From NCBI GenBank assembly GCA_019914995.1, contig CM034138.1, positions 3,658,001 to 3,722,000 of the forward strand: a stretch of DNA of 64,000 nucleotides. The letters run 5' to 3'. The DNA is from Acanthochlamys bracteata (lineage: Eukaryota > Streptophyta > Magnoliopsida > Pandanales > Velloziaceae). Shown here piece by piece: positions 1-12,908 of this stretch. The translations under genes and the position numbers were made by a program. The notes below the pieces were generated by a model. It was not told where the DNA came from. It did not search any database and saw nothing but the letters and a program-made list of their open reading frames with translations. How positions within the stretch are numbered: the first letter of the stretch is position 1; each line of letters opens with the position of its first letter.

Positions 1-44
1 CGGGGTAATTGATTAAATTGTTTACATGCATATGCATACTGCAG

Positions 45-1415
45 AGTAGTGGTAGTGCAGGTATACAAGATCTGCCGGGGCTGCCGTCCGGTGTGAAGTT
101 CGACCCAACAGATCAAGAGCTCCTTGAGCATTTGGAAGGGAAGGCAAGGCCGGAGACAAAGAAGCTACACCATCTCATTGATGAATTTATTCCAACAATT
201 GATGGTGATGGTGGTATTTGTTACACTCACCCAGAGAGGCTTCCAGGTACATAAACAAATGCATAGTTCATACATATATGGTTTAAAATATAGGCACTAC
301 TATGGCACTCCCTAATCGAGCCGTCCGATCAAGCGATCGGACGGCTCGTTTAGGGGAGTGCACACAGTGGAGTGTTATTATTTTGGATATCTCATATTCA
401 TTTGCTTTACAAATCTTATGTTACAATGATTTGTTTTTTCACAAAATGAAGATTTGTCTCCTGCATATATAGATCTTGGCATTATCTACCATATTTGATT
501 GGATTCATGCCATGGCTGCTAAAATGTTATTCTATGTCAACGTGACAAGCATGCACAAAGTAAAAAGTTCTCCATCTCAAAGACACTGTTAACTTTTTCA
601 TCTATATGGAGTACTTATGGACATAACAGAAGATATATAGGATACATGTATTGATCCAGAAAGTGGATTTATGTGAAGTAGATCTAACAATTACACCAAA
701 AATCGTTTGCATATGTAAATGCGTAAAAGGAATTATTATATAGAGATACAGGCTTATTGTTTGCTCATGAATTAAAAGAACATTAGAAACTAGCTAGATG
801 AAGCAATTTAATTTCGAAGAGCTAACTTTCATCTAATACATATGTATTGCTCGCTGCCATGGATTTCTTCTTTCAGGGGTGAGTAGAGATGGTCTTGTTA
901 GGCACTTCTTCCACCGGCCTTCAAAGGCGTACACTACCGGAACCCGCAAGCGCAGAAAGGTCCATTCTGACGAGCAAGGTGGTGAGACTCGGTGGCACAA
1001 GACAGGTAAAACCCGCCCGGTGCTCATCACCGGCGGTAAGGTTAAAGGATACAAGAAGATCTTAGTCCTCTACACAAATTACGGTAAGCAACGGAAGCCG
1101 GAGAAAACCAATTGGGTCATGCATCAGTATCACTTAGGATCAGATGAAGAGGAGAAGGACGGAGAGCTCATCGTGTCCAAAGTGTTTTATCAAACGCAAC
1201 CTAGGCAATGCAGCAGCAGCAGCTCATCAACGGGGAAAGATCATGTACTTACGCAAGTGATGAAACCCAAGGGGTTCCATATAGTGGAGAATAACAATAA
1301 CCCTGAAGTGAAGGATGCAAACAACAACCATGTTGTTGATTACTATAGTTCATCCTTGATGATACCAAATTTCACCGTGCGTACTGCTACAGACGGTTCG
1401 TCGTTTCTTCAATGA
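45..1415 (+). CDS. NAC-domain transcription factor, SND2/SND3/NAC075 clade (5' end outside window)
   Basis: This is the C-terminal part of a plant NAC transcription factor. Two exons are visible, about 45-246 and 877-1415. The junction is GT-AG and splits a glycine codon, giving L-P-G-V-S-R-D-G across it. The first exon is assumed to start after CTGCAG at 44, in phase 0; another acceptor at 60 is possible. The 246 visible residues carry NAC subdomains: [94 protein letters not shown] and FYQTQPRQC. The [15 protein letters not shown] and [17 protein letters not shown] signatures mark the clade of secondary-wall regulators. The tail after the domain is short (about 70 residues), Ser/Asn-rich and low in complexity, as expected of an activation region. 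The first exons lie upstream of the window. The family is certain; the exact orthologue is inferred. Confidence 0.93.
305..361. repeat. Near-perfect foldback in the NAC intron
   Basis: Two arms of about 27 bases face each other over a 4-base loop (AAGC). Each arm holds GCACTCCC followed by GAGCCGTCCGATC; the only differences are near the arm middle. The same GAGCCGTCCGATC module recurs at 50841-50873, next to the MULE. It is probably a very small foldback transposon remnant. Confidence 0.75.
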
Positions 1416-3323
1416 TCGTTACCGTTACCGATCTCTCTCTTTTCTTTGCAAGTGATGAAGAACAGAAGAAGGTGAGTACCAGAATTTCAAAGTATTGAAG
1501 ACTTTGAAGTGATCATAGAAAATGTTGTTGGAAACTGTTCGGAAGCTAGTTGATGTACACAAGAATATTTGAGACCTAACAACAAATAGGAATGATTGTT
1601 TGATAGGATTGAGTATACCGATGAATAAAGAATGCTTCTTTACTTATAAATGATAGTTTGATGTATGTTTAGGGCTTATTTACTTGTTGGATAGTGATTC
1701 AAAATTAAGTTTTAAAAAGTGAAAGTCTTATAAAGTTAACACTATTAGAAAACAAGTTTGTTAATAAATTTATCAGAGTAAAGGTATAAAGATATCTGAA
1801 ATTCACTTTCTAGGCAAAAAATAGTGACTTACGGGTTAAGTACCACAAGCTCTTATTGTTGTCAATTCATGTACGGATTTCTTTCTATCCTTTGATGCAC
1901 GAACTAACGAGCTTGTATGACATTGAATTATAATTCGCGTTAAGCGTGAGGTTCTTTTTTATACTGCTAATGACGTTTCTATTTTTTTTTATTATATTCA
2001 TATATTTTCTTATAATTTTTAGTATCACTTGACAGTGAATTGTAAAAGTTATGAGTAAAAAATATATACATGTAGCACTATACAACATCACTGAATAGTC
2101 GAGTTATATCAAAGTCTTGATTGAACGCAATAGCTTCTCTGAAATTTTCTTATTGGGTTATGAGCCGTTAAGAGCATGAAAACAGATCCACCTGATTTTT
2201 GTACGTGCAACTCCTCCTTCTCTCAATGGACCATGCATAAAACGGAAGTTCATAACACGGACCGAAAAAGACAACTGTAGAACATCTCAAGCATAGAAAA
2301 GGTTGTAATGTTACAATACCCTGTTTGTAAGTCGAAGAAGAAAACCGATCCGAATTTGCAAAAAGATCGTTTATGCAATCGATCCGATTTGACCTGTTCT
2401 GATCCGTTTCGACTCGGTCGACCCACCCGTTCGGATCAAACCAGATTGAAAAAATTTTAAAAAATTAACTAAAAATTTTTAAATTTATAATATATTTAAT
2501 ATAAAAATAATTATTAATAATACTATGTTGAAAAATGATATATAGTTTATTTAGCATTTGGATGTGATAATACAAAAAATATAATTGATTATTTCTTATT
2601 TATAAATATTAATTATTAGTGATTTTTAAAATTTTTTATATTGTAAAATATTTAGACTCAAATATGTATACCTAAAAAAATTATTTATATCTTTTTATGA
2701 TTTATCTATTTTATGGTTTTATTTTTTTTAATCTCTTAATTTATTTAAAAATTTCTATTTATAAATTTTAGTTATTATTATTATTGTTGGTGGTGGCAAT
2801 TACGATAGCAATACTTTAATTTTTACTGTGATTATTATTGCTGTTGTTGTTGATAGTAATGATATAATAAAAATAGTCTAATTTTTTGTTATGATTGATA
2901 TGGCTATTATTATTGATAGTATCATTACCAGTAAATTTCTTACTATATTTATTATTATTAATTAAAAATATTTTAATATTATTGATCCGACGGTTCAATC
3001 CGAGAACCGTATCCCGGACAGTTTTCCGATTCGATATCCGGTCCGGTTTTTACAACTATGTGTACAACACAAAAACGAAGAATATACAATGCCTTCCGAT
3101 CACGTATTCCATCTACTAACCTAAAGTCGCACGCAGTAAATACAGAAGATCATTGGTGTGTAGTTATCCGAAAATCACACCCCCACAGAAGTCTAAGGCA
3201 ACACGCAGGTATGCAATACAAAATCAACATGCCAAAAATAATTAAACTCGCATGGACAATATTGACGAGACCTACATTTCAAAAGTTAGTCTGGTGCTCG
3301 TTAGGAATCAATTATCCTAATAG
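1416..3323. other. Intergenic region, convergent 3' ends of NAC and GBPL3
   Basis: I found no gene here. About 2340-2440 and 2985-3050 are richer in GC, with repeated CCGATCC/GATCCG-type words, and flank an AT-rich core (2450-2980) with TTATTATTATTGTTG-like low complexity. This may be one decayed transposon, but no clear terminal repeats or target duplication are visible. Confidence 0.5.
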
Positions 3324-6300
3324 CTACTTCCCTAAGACATGCTTCTCATAAAGTGCAACTATATCCTTCTTGTTAGGATTCTTTAGTTGTAGCAACTCTG
3401 CCCCGAAGCCATGCTTTGTCAGCTCCTGTTTCAGTTTCTGCACTGTAAGCTTTGCGTAGTCTTCTAGTTTTGCTTCAGTATTCCCCTGACTGAGGGTCAG
3501 GGTATCTTCTCCAGCTCTGTAGACTGAACCACCATCTTCAGTCTGGTTAGCCTTCAGAGGGCTAGTAGTACTCCTGGACTTCTTCCTGCCTCTGGACACA
3601 TCTTGATCGACATCCACATCATGGACAGATTCCGTCCCCAAGTAATTGTCCACCCTGGAACGTTTCCCATGACCAGACTTGAGCTTGCTATCAAGCGCAG
3701 TCTCGTTAAGCGTATAAGACGTCAGCTCCTGCTGGAGTGTGTCTAGCTTCCCTTGAGTAGCTTGTAACTGTAATGACATGGCCTCAGCTCTACTATTAGC
3801 CTCAGCTCGAGCCGCACGTTCAGTCGCCAGAAGACTTTCAAGTACTTGCACGGTGTTTGACCTTTGCTCGTTGCTTCTATTTAATAGCTCCTCTATTTCC
3901 CTTTCCCTCTCGTCAACCCTCGCTTCCAATATAGATGCTTTGGAAACAGCATCCTGCTCAGAAAGCCGCAACCTTTCAATCTCATTTGTGAGCTCTTCTC
4001 TCCGCCTCTCCAAGCTATCCACACGTCGTTCAGCTCTTTCAATCACTGCTAATCTCTCACCTGCCAACCTCTGAGCTTCACTCTTCTCCCTTTGAGCAGC
4101 GGCAGCTTCTTCACGGGCAGCATCAGCTAGTTGAGTGGCCTTCTTAGCATCCCTTTCAGCATCCCTGCATCTCTTATCTGCTTCATCATATTTCTTACAT
4201 TCTGCAAGGTACTTTTCCTGTAGATGATGTTTTTCGTGCTCCAATACTTTTGCTTCCGTCTCGAATGAGTGAGCCTTAGCTTTAAGAGAATCCAACCGTT
4301 CATTGAGCTCCCTAATCTCATCTTTTAACCCCTGAGCTTCAGACTCATAGCCCTTTTGCTTTGACTCAGCAGCCTGTATACAAATGATTCAGGAACTGAA
4401 GTTAACAAAAAATAATATGCCTCCAAAGAAGTATACCATGGAAGTCAAAAAAATGACTTTAGGATTAAGTTACCCTTAATTGCGCATTCAAAGCATTCAA
4501 GTGGCTATCAAAATGTTCAACCTTTGCATTCAGATTCTTGATTTCTTCATCCTGTCATGAACAGCAGCAACCAACAAAAAATTAGCTACTCCAACATTAC
4601 AATCAGGTGCATTACTTACAAATTACTATGAGAAAGCAACCTACCTTTTCCTCAAGCTTTTCCATGTAATCAGCTCTAATTGCATCTTCCCTTTCCTGTG
4701 ATTTTTTATTAGTTCGTTCCTGAGCTGATGCTGCCTTTTGCAAAGCAACTTTAGCTTCCCCTACAGCAACGTCATACTTGCGTTTCCATTCAATTGCCTC
4801 TTCCTTTGCAGATTCAGCCTGCTCACGAGCAGCAGCTAGTCTACTTTGTTCTGCACTTAGTTTGGACTCTAGGGTAGCAATCCGACCTGTGAACTGGCCT
4901 TCCTCATCCTCCTTCTCCAAAATGAGATTCTCATATTTCGCTTTCCAATCAGAAGTCTCACGCCTTGCTGTATCTAAAGCTTTTGAGGAACTTAGGTAAC
5001 GTTCCTCTAAGGTGCTGCACTTGCTCTGCAAATTCGCAATTCTTTCAGTATAATCTTTGGATATCTTTTCTTTGTCACGCATGGCTTCCTCATAACGTTG
5101 CATATAGTCAGCTCGATGCTTCTCATTTGTATCAATTTGCCTCTGGAGTAAAGCTAAATTTTTCTCATTGGAAAGGCATTTCAATGCAAGAGAACTCCTT
5201 TCAGATTCAGTATGGCCTAGCTGTCTTTTGAAAAGGTCCAGCAAAGGACCCTGCAAACTGCATTTGACAAATAGATTAGAATTTATTGACAGCACTAACA
5301 TAATTCATCTACATTTAAGGATAGTCAGAGTAGCTATTAAGAAAGTTTGTCACAGTTTTGGACAATTTAAACTAAAAAGGAGTGATTTGTTTCCAAGAAG
5401 TATAAGTTCATTGATTCAAAAAGCTTGGACTCCCTGTTCCAGCTCTATTTCATAGTTACTATATAGTATTAAGCTGATCTATACAACTTGAAAATGAGTA
5501 GTTTTGATACAACTAGTATAGAATTAACCCAGAAATATATCTTATCTGCAACTTATCTTATTTATCACTCAGATAAGTCTGCATAAGAATAGCCAGCCAT
5601 CAACAACATTAATCCTCTAATCATCTTAAGGTAGACATACTAAGTAACCAGTAAAACAGAAAAGATGACCCACCATTGTTGTAAAAAAACAGCAAGCTTC
5701 TTCCATTTACCAGGACCATGGAAAGACGATTCATAGTCGGATACCAGAGATTCCAATTCCTGCCAGAAGTAATAAATAAACAAGAGTGTCATGATGGTAA
5801 TATGATCATATTGTTGGTTCTCTCAAAAGGTCAGAATAAAAGAATTTTCAATAATCATCAGGTCTTGGACAAGAATTCAATCCACAAAAGACCCTCTCAT
5901 TACTATGATGACAAACTTCTTAACCCTAATGCTACCAACAAAAGGATTGAAAATAAGCCAACAGATATCATCAACGTCGTACAAAGAAAGGCAGGATCTG
6001 AAAAAAGCAGACTACTAGAAATGCCAAAAAAAAAAAAAAAAAGAAAAACCCTCAGTGAATAAAAAGCAAAAGGAAAGTCCAACTCAAGCTTCATCTATGA
6101 AGAGGGGGAAGCACTACAATTAAATATATTACCATGAAAAGAATGATTTTGCGTGCTGCAGTACCTGAATTACATTCTCGACTTGGGCATTAGGAATATG
6201 GCAAGCTGCTCGTAGTTTTTTATCCATGCTCTGTATGGCGTTCGAACATCGCAGATCAGCCTCTAGAAAAGCATGTCTTTTATAATCCTGTACAAAATCA

Positions 6301-9300
6301 ATAAGAACAAATAAGAAGCTACAACATGTGGATGCTACTATTAAGAAGTCATATTAACATTAAAAAGCAGTTCTTACTCCAGCAGCTATTAAAGCTAGTA
6401 GAAACTATAGTTTTACATGGTAGAAAATATTGTAGCATGTACAAGGATACACATACTGCTTCTAGCTTCAATAACTCGGTAGATTCTACCGAAACAGGTA
6501 ATGTTTTTAAGACAGAAAAACATCATTTACAAAACAACACTAGAGCTTAATGACACTGCGTAAACATAAATAACCAAGAACAGAACTCCACTTGCCTCAA
6601 ATGCTTTTCTGAAGAAAGTTTGCAACTTTTTCTCATAACTTGCACGTGCTGAACCCACCCCAACAGCAGCAGAACTGAATGCAGCCAGTGCTTTCCGAGT
6701 GGCTTCTTCATGTGCTTCTCTTAGGGCAGCCTAAATAAAGAGCACAGGGGTATAAGTAAATTATCTTTAATATTAGCAATGCCAGTTTCTCTTTAAATAA
6801 ATAAATAAATACGTATGTGTTTATATAGGGTGAGGATAAATGTACATCACCTCTTAAACGTCCATCAATGTACATCAATGTGGTTCCGACGATACAAAAC
6901 TCGAAATGCGATCTCCACCGTTGCATATGAAGAACTATGAGTTAGAAATATGCTAATAAAATCAGCTTAATCGGACAACGTATCAACCTTCATCCTCCTT
7001 ATTGATCAAGATGACAAAAAATTAAAATTTTGAAATATATATATTGTCATCTTTCTGTCGTCTTGACTATGAAGTTCGATTCGTTATACGATTGAGCTAA
7101 ACTTTTATCAGTATGTTCCCAACTCATAATTCTTCATATCCAACGCCAGATATCGAATTTGAAATTTTGTATTACCGGAACCGCATTGACGTATGCTATG
7201 TACATTTAAGAGGTGATGCACATATATCATCACCCATATATATGCATCAAGGATACATATATTGTAGCATGTACAAGGATACACATATTCTAGCTTCAAG
7301 GATACACATACATCCTCACCTATATATATGCATCAAGGATATACATATATATAGGTAGAGATATGGGCACTCCCTCCCAAGCACTCCACGGCTATTTTCG
7401 ATCGGAAAGACCTCCAAATCCAATTTTTACCATTGAATATGAAGAACTATGAGTCGGTAACACGCTGACAAAATTTTAATTCAATCGGATCACAAATCGA
7501 CCTCCATCCGGCCACTTGATCAAGATGACAAAACGAAGATAATATATATTATTTAAAACTTTTTTATCTCTATCATCTTTATCAAGTGATCAAATGGAGG
7601 TCGATTTATAGTCGATTGAACTGAAATTTTGTCAGCGTGTTACCGACTCGTAATTTTTCATATCTAGCGTGCACGAGAGTGCCGTTAGAGGAGGGAGTAC
7701 CCCTATCCCTCACATATGTATGTGTGTATGTACGTACGTACGTACGTATGTATGTATATTGCCCTAACAAGAGTACAAATAGTAAACAGTAATGAATCCC
7801 ATACCTCATCCGCTGGCTGGTTGCGGTCAAAAGAGGACATATAGACTTCAGTAGCAGTATCATATGCCCTACGACATTCTGCTTCTTCAACACTCTATCA
7901 CAATACATATTGTTAGAAAATTGCATTTACAATCAAAGGATGCAAAAAAGAAAAAAATGAGCATGTTCAATTTAACGTGAACTTTTAATTTTAAAAATAC
8001 GCTTTCAAAGAAACTATAACAGCGACAAAAAAAAACAACCTTCCAAAAGTATCATCTTCGCTACATTTGCCATCAAGCTAATTCACAAGTCTAAGCAAGA
8101 ATTCATAACAACAATAACAAGAGCAACTAGGCCCCATCCTTAGATGGGGTAGGTTCCATTGCACCTGTTCACTCTATTATAAGCAATATCCTCAATCAAG
8201 AAACTACAAGTAAACCACAAGTCTAAGAAGGATGTCAATAACATAAGGCCAAGGTAAAAAGATAGAGGCCTGTTGTAACTTACCTCATATAGTGTCATCA
8301 AGTATGTATCACATGTTATTTATATGAAAGAGGTCAGAATTAGCCAAACAACATGATATAGTAAGGCATGCAACAGGAAGGATCACCAAGTTAAACATGA
8401 AATTCATGGCATTAACTAAGTTTGCGTGTTTACAGAAAAATCCCAATAGAAATGCACAGTTGATGGATGTAACCAATATTGCACAGACGATGGATGCAAC
8501 CATAACCTCCATATGATATAGTCCAACATAATTCAGAGTAGCGGTTCTTTCCTCTCCACATCAAGTTGTTATAATTACATAATGGTAAAAAGGCTACCAT
8601 CATTATAAAAAGATTCAATTTGTTTGAACGTACTGTTTGCACATCAGCTCAATTGTTTTTTCCAATATCAGAGTGGGCTTTGACTATGAATTATAAAATT
8701 TCGTAGCTCAAACTTCAGTTATAATGGACATGAGAAAACCAAATACCTATGCGAAAGTAAAGCAGGAGATGCTTGAAATGTCTCTTGGATCTATTAGCTA
8801 TTGACAAAATGCCCATTCAGGTGAGTCTAACCAAAGGTTTTGAAAGAGGCAGCTAGATGTTTTTAAGATCTAAATGTCTCTTTTGTGTTTTCTCTACAGA
8901 ATACAAATGTCAGATAAATATATAAGCCAAGGAGGAAGTAACTATAAGGGCGTGTTTCAAGTGAGTGGAACTCCACTTTCTCCCGCCAGAATTGGAGTTC
9001 CACTCACTTCCTTTGTTTCAATTGCAAATAGAACTGGAAACTCGAGTTCCCAGTTCTATACAAGTGGAACTCAAGTTCCACTATATTTTTTTTTTTCAAT
9101 TCACTTCCAACCCACTTCAACAATCAATTAAAACATAAAAACTAAACTCCACTTTCAACTTATTTTTCAAGAAACTCCACTTCCCATTTTTTACTTTCAC
9201 GTAACTCAGTTACGGGCATTTGAAACACGCCCTAAGCACCTATAAGTACGGCTGTCAGACAAAGTAACTTGGACATGATTTGAACTAAATGCATGGTCCC

Positions 9301-12300
9301 AAAAATATGATCGCTCTGTAGAGGTCTGTCAGTACATATAAGATAAAAATGGTCTAATATCACTTCATTAACCCACCACTTCATAGATAGTTTTGAACAG
9401 GGTTCAGTAAAGGTGAGGATTAATTTGGTAATACTTATTTCATCATGAAAAGAAAGTAGACAAAGATTAGACCACTCAACATTGTAAAGAATCTTACTCA
9501 ATCTCCCAAGAGAAAAATAATATGAGAAGAAGCACACACAAAGGTCTGCATAAGATGAAGCTTCTATCCCAAGTCAATTATGACATGATAATGGGTATTC
9601 GTGTCTCTTCCATTTTTTATGTGCAGCAATTAACGCAAACCCATAGAATTTAAATCTGGATAACATAAAACATACTCTATGAAGTAAAGTTCAAAAGGTA
9701 TCCATATTTACACTTTGAGGTATTTTGCAAATTTTTGGTTGCCACAATTGCACAATTTATAATTGAAGCCAAACAGATGAACTCTAACCCAACAGATGCA
9801 GGTAAGGGATGAAGAAGTCTACCTGCCATGAGGAGGATATGGTAGGCACAGCACCATTGTTGATGGCATCTAAGAATGACTGCGTCAGACCAGCAAGAAT
9901 AGGACCTGTCATTACTGCAGCTCCAACCTGCTTTGGCCTTGTACGCTCGAAAACAAACTTCGTCAAAGCATCCAAGCCAGCTCTAAACTCAGGACGGAGT
10001 CTATCTAACTTCATTAAAAATATCAAATGTTGAAAGACATACTCCAGATACAACTCAACCTTTTGTGGTAAAGGAAAATTTATAAATCACTTACAGGAAT
10101 CTGATCAAGACGCTGCAGATCTTGTTCATTGTTCAATGGTCTAACAAGTGTGAAGCATTCTCTGTCAGGAAAGAGAGCACGAATAGATTCTCTAATCTGT
10201 GGAAAAAAAAAAAATAGCAATTTGACAAAAAAATGTTAACATAATCAAGAGGCAAAAAGGTGCTGTCTGCGCCCATACCTGGAAAAAAACAAAAAAATAA
10301 ATAGATAAATGTAAGGATGAGACAATGTATAACCTCATTTTTGGAAGCTACATCTTTTCCTCCACCTTGGATAGGACTTAAGGCTAACTCAAGGTAGTCA
10401 CGTGGGGTGATTCTCCGGTTATCTTCAACTAAATCTAAGTAGAAGTCCTACATAGAATAGGTCAAAACACTTAAGTAATCAAAGCACAGAAACTTTAACA
10501 TTAACTGTTAGACACCAAAAAGGAATTTCAGAAATGGAAAACCAATGAAGTTAGGTTCTAGCCATAGTACCCTTAGTAACCAGACAAAAATGGGAGAAAA
10601 TTGCCCTAGCTCGGTAGTTGTAGATCTCCCACCAGAAGCTCTAACACGGATATGTTTCGTCATTTGAGTTACTAGAGACAGGCGATCAAGTGCTGCTTCA
10701 TCTATGCCGCCCATCTGAGAGAAGATTTTTAAGCAAGTCAAGAAAGAGCTAAAATCCAAGTCAGTTACTTTCGCAATGAGCGATGAATGTAAATCACTTG
10801 CATCTTTTGCTATAGATTTTATCCGACTTAAGAATATTTACCTGGTTATATATAAACATGCTTGATAGGAGAACAGCCAATGAAAATATTTGGATGCTGT
10901 ATGTTCCCTGTCATCAAAGTAGAAAAGGAAGAGATAGCAAGTTAGCCATTGGACACCTATGTGATCATCAATTAAGCGATTAACAGAATTACATCTTCCT
11001 CCTTGCAGTAAACAAAAAAAAATAGTATATTCAACTTTAAAATGATAGAATCAGCTAAACAAAGGAATTATCCTTCCTTTCACCAAACTACACAATTCAA
11101 TCTAGAAACAACACCATTTATTGGACATTAAGAATATATAAGATTAATATTTTAATAATATTATCCAGAAGCCTACAGTGGAACATTTAAGAATTTTGTG
11201 TAGAAGCCTACAGTGGTATCACAGGCACTTTTTTGTGATTATTCAATGTCCTTTACCCCTTCTCTTGCTCTTTAACCACAAAAGCAACATTAAATGGTTT
11301 GAGAGCAAACTGACATCAAGGTTTAACTGGTAGAATAGTAACTTGCATTTATATTAGTAAAAAATCTATACATAATCAGCTGAAGGAAAGTCATCTTAGG
11401 TACATGTCCAAAACAGCATACTCAAGCAGTAACTTAGATCTATAGAGCAGGATAACATACTGCGAAGAAAAGCATTTTATGTAAGAGAAGAATAAATGCC
11501 AAACTCACCGTTTGGTCATAGGCATCAATTCCTTCACTATCCAATAACAAAAGACTGTACTCAGTTCCATCCAGAGCAGTTCGATTTATGGGGGTACTCC
11601 ACATCCATAGCCCTTTTGTGCATGGACGATGAGTAGAAGCTACTTTAAATCCACTGCTCCGACCTAAAAGCTGCAAGAGAAGCACATACACACATAATTA
11701 CTAATGACAAGCAAGGTCACATAAGTCAAGCCATCAACTTCTAGGACAACATGTTTAAGCTATAGAAATTTGGAGAAATCGAAGACCTCTAAATACTAAT
11801 GTCGTATGCGAGAAGCTGTAGTAGCTCCCAACTACATACTTCTTTCAATGTAACCCTGAACTCTAGTTAGCAATTAATGAATAGCCTCTTTCCTAATTGT
11901 AACATCCAAGCCTGTCAAAACCACTATCAAATGCTTCCTCTAGACCTGTATCTCCGACAATAAGAAACATGCACTCATGCACATGCATGCAATGTAGGAA
12001 AAGTACTATCTCAATCAGCTTTTGAAGCTCAATCAGAGCCATGGCCATGAGAGAGAAAGCAGGACGGAAGCAAAATATTTATTCTGAAGAATAGCATCTT
12101 AAATGATTCATGGAATATCCTAGTCCAAGTATTAGTAATGCATGCTTGTCTTGCTATAGAGTATACCAGAAGGAAGTGTCTTCACCTATCGAGGCACTCA
12201 TAGCCAGAAAGCCCTATTCCAGAAGGAGAACAAAATCTATTTCCAGACCAAATTTTGGGGTAACTAGAGAAGTCTTTGCTGATTTTAGGATACAATCCCT

Positions 12301-12908
12301 TTCAAAGAAATGAATCCCACTGAAATCAAGTTTCAAGATAGGGGAACATAGCTATAATTTTCACTAAATGCAGAATTATACACCAAAATATGGATCTTTG
12401 TTGCATAACCTCACTAGAATATTATGGTACCTAACAACAGATCATTCCAGCAACATTCTCCCTAAGAATGACCACAAGAAATTAATGATAAAAATGAAAT
12501 TCAACAGAAACTGTTTCAATTCAATAATATACATAGCCAGAAACTGGGGAAAACTAACAGGGGAATTATCAAAAGTCTTCCTAGAATTGAAACAATCTTA
12601 TCGAACTAGTATTAGAAGTGAAGCAAGCAAACCTGGTTGAGGATAAAGCTCTTGCCCTGTCGAGCACGGCCACAAACAGAGACAACTCCGACGGGTCCCT
12701 TAACAAGCTGTAGCGCAGCAACGGCTTCAGGGTCCATCTTGAACTTCCCCTTCTCGTCACAGTATACAAGCCTCAACGGCCTCGCGGGTCCCACTGTCCC
12801 CACAGTCGGTGACAGTGGAATGGCAGGGCTCGCCGGACTAGGGTTCCTGCTGTCCGATTTCCCGGCTGACCCTCCGCCACCGCCGCGGAACCCTAGCATC
12901 TGCATCAT
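3324..12908 (-). CDS. GBPL3: Guanylate-binding protein family GTPase with long C-terminal coiled coil (GBPL3-like)
   Basis: Fourteen exons in transcript order: 12908-12633, 11670-11509, 10907-10842, 10714-10571, 10447-10334, 10196-10095, 10008-9823, 7894-7805, 6730-6596, 6287-6165, 5759-5674, 5257-4645, 4551-4474, 4373-3324. All phases agree, giving 1074 residues, close to Arabidopsis GBPL3 as I recall it (about 1080). The N-terminal large-GTPase domain shows P-loop GRARQGKS (80-87), the GBP motif STHRPCTKGLWMW (104-116), G3 DSEG (136-139) and a G4-region TLVRP (270-274) in place of the usual T-L/V-R-D. From about residue 350 it is helical, then a very long Glu/Lys/Ala coiled coil (about 470-950), a basic SHGKRSR-like patch and a conserved end (KLKQELTKHG...LQLKNPNKKDIVALYEKHVL). 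Arabidopsis GBPL3 forms nuclear condensates in immunity. The 6595-6288 intron has a GC donor. Introns at 9822-7895 and 7804-6731 carry transposons. No frame damage is seen. Confidence 0.96.
6828..7235. mobile_element. MITE with long inverted repeats in GBPL3 intron, (TA)n-flanked
   Basis: The element runs from GGGTGAGGATAAATGTACAT to the complementary end ATATCATCACCC and lies between TATA-rich flanks. The arms pair over nearly their whole length: CACCTCTTAAA, ATATGAAGAACTATGAG and GATTGAGCTAA-type words appear in inverted order. It is non-coding and about 408 bp. Related copies lie at 7354-7713, 44352-45345 and, decayed, 49785-50170. Confidence 0.85.
7354..7713. mobile_element. Second MITE of the same foldback family in the same intron
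   Basis: The left end GGTAGAGATATGGGCACTCC matches the inverted right end GGAGGGAGTACCCCTATCCC. Internal arms share TATGAAGAACTATGAGTCGG, AAATTTTGTCAG and CGACCTCCAT/ATGGAGGTCG in inverted order. It is about 360 bp, non-coding, and sits in the same GBPL3 intron as the copy at 6828-7235. Confidence 0.85.
7716..7758. repeat. Tetranucleotide microsatellite (TATG/TACG)n
   Basis: Runs of TGTATG and then TACG repeats follow the right end of the MITE at 7713, within a GBPL3 intron. Confidence 0.85.
8948..9232. mobile_element. Tourist-like (PIF/Harbinger) MITE in a GBPL3 intron
   Basis: Terminal inverted repeats GGGCGTGTTTCAA and TTGAAACACGCCC bound 285 bp of non-coding DNA. A 3-bp duplication TAA flanks both sides (8945-8947 and 9233-9235), the signature of PIF/Harbinger-type elements. 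Subterminal GTGGAACTCCACTT/GGAGTTCCACT words form further inverted repeats. It lies in the intron between GBPL3 exons 7 and 8. Confidence 0.9.

Noticed and set aside
879-1415. Second NAC exon as an independent gene starting at 879
   Set aside because: The frame opens at a GTG, lacks the first NAC subdomains, and joins in phase to the upstream exon at 246.
2816-3119. Asn-rich open frame in AT-rich DNA
   Set aside because: Simple TTATTATTA/GTTGTTG composition on the opposite strand explains it.
4127-5455. Open frames opposite the GBPL3 coiled-coil exons
   Set aside because: They are shadows of the conserved minus-strand exons with Ser/Leu-rich complements of Glu/Lys coiled-coil codons.
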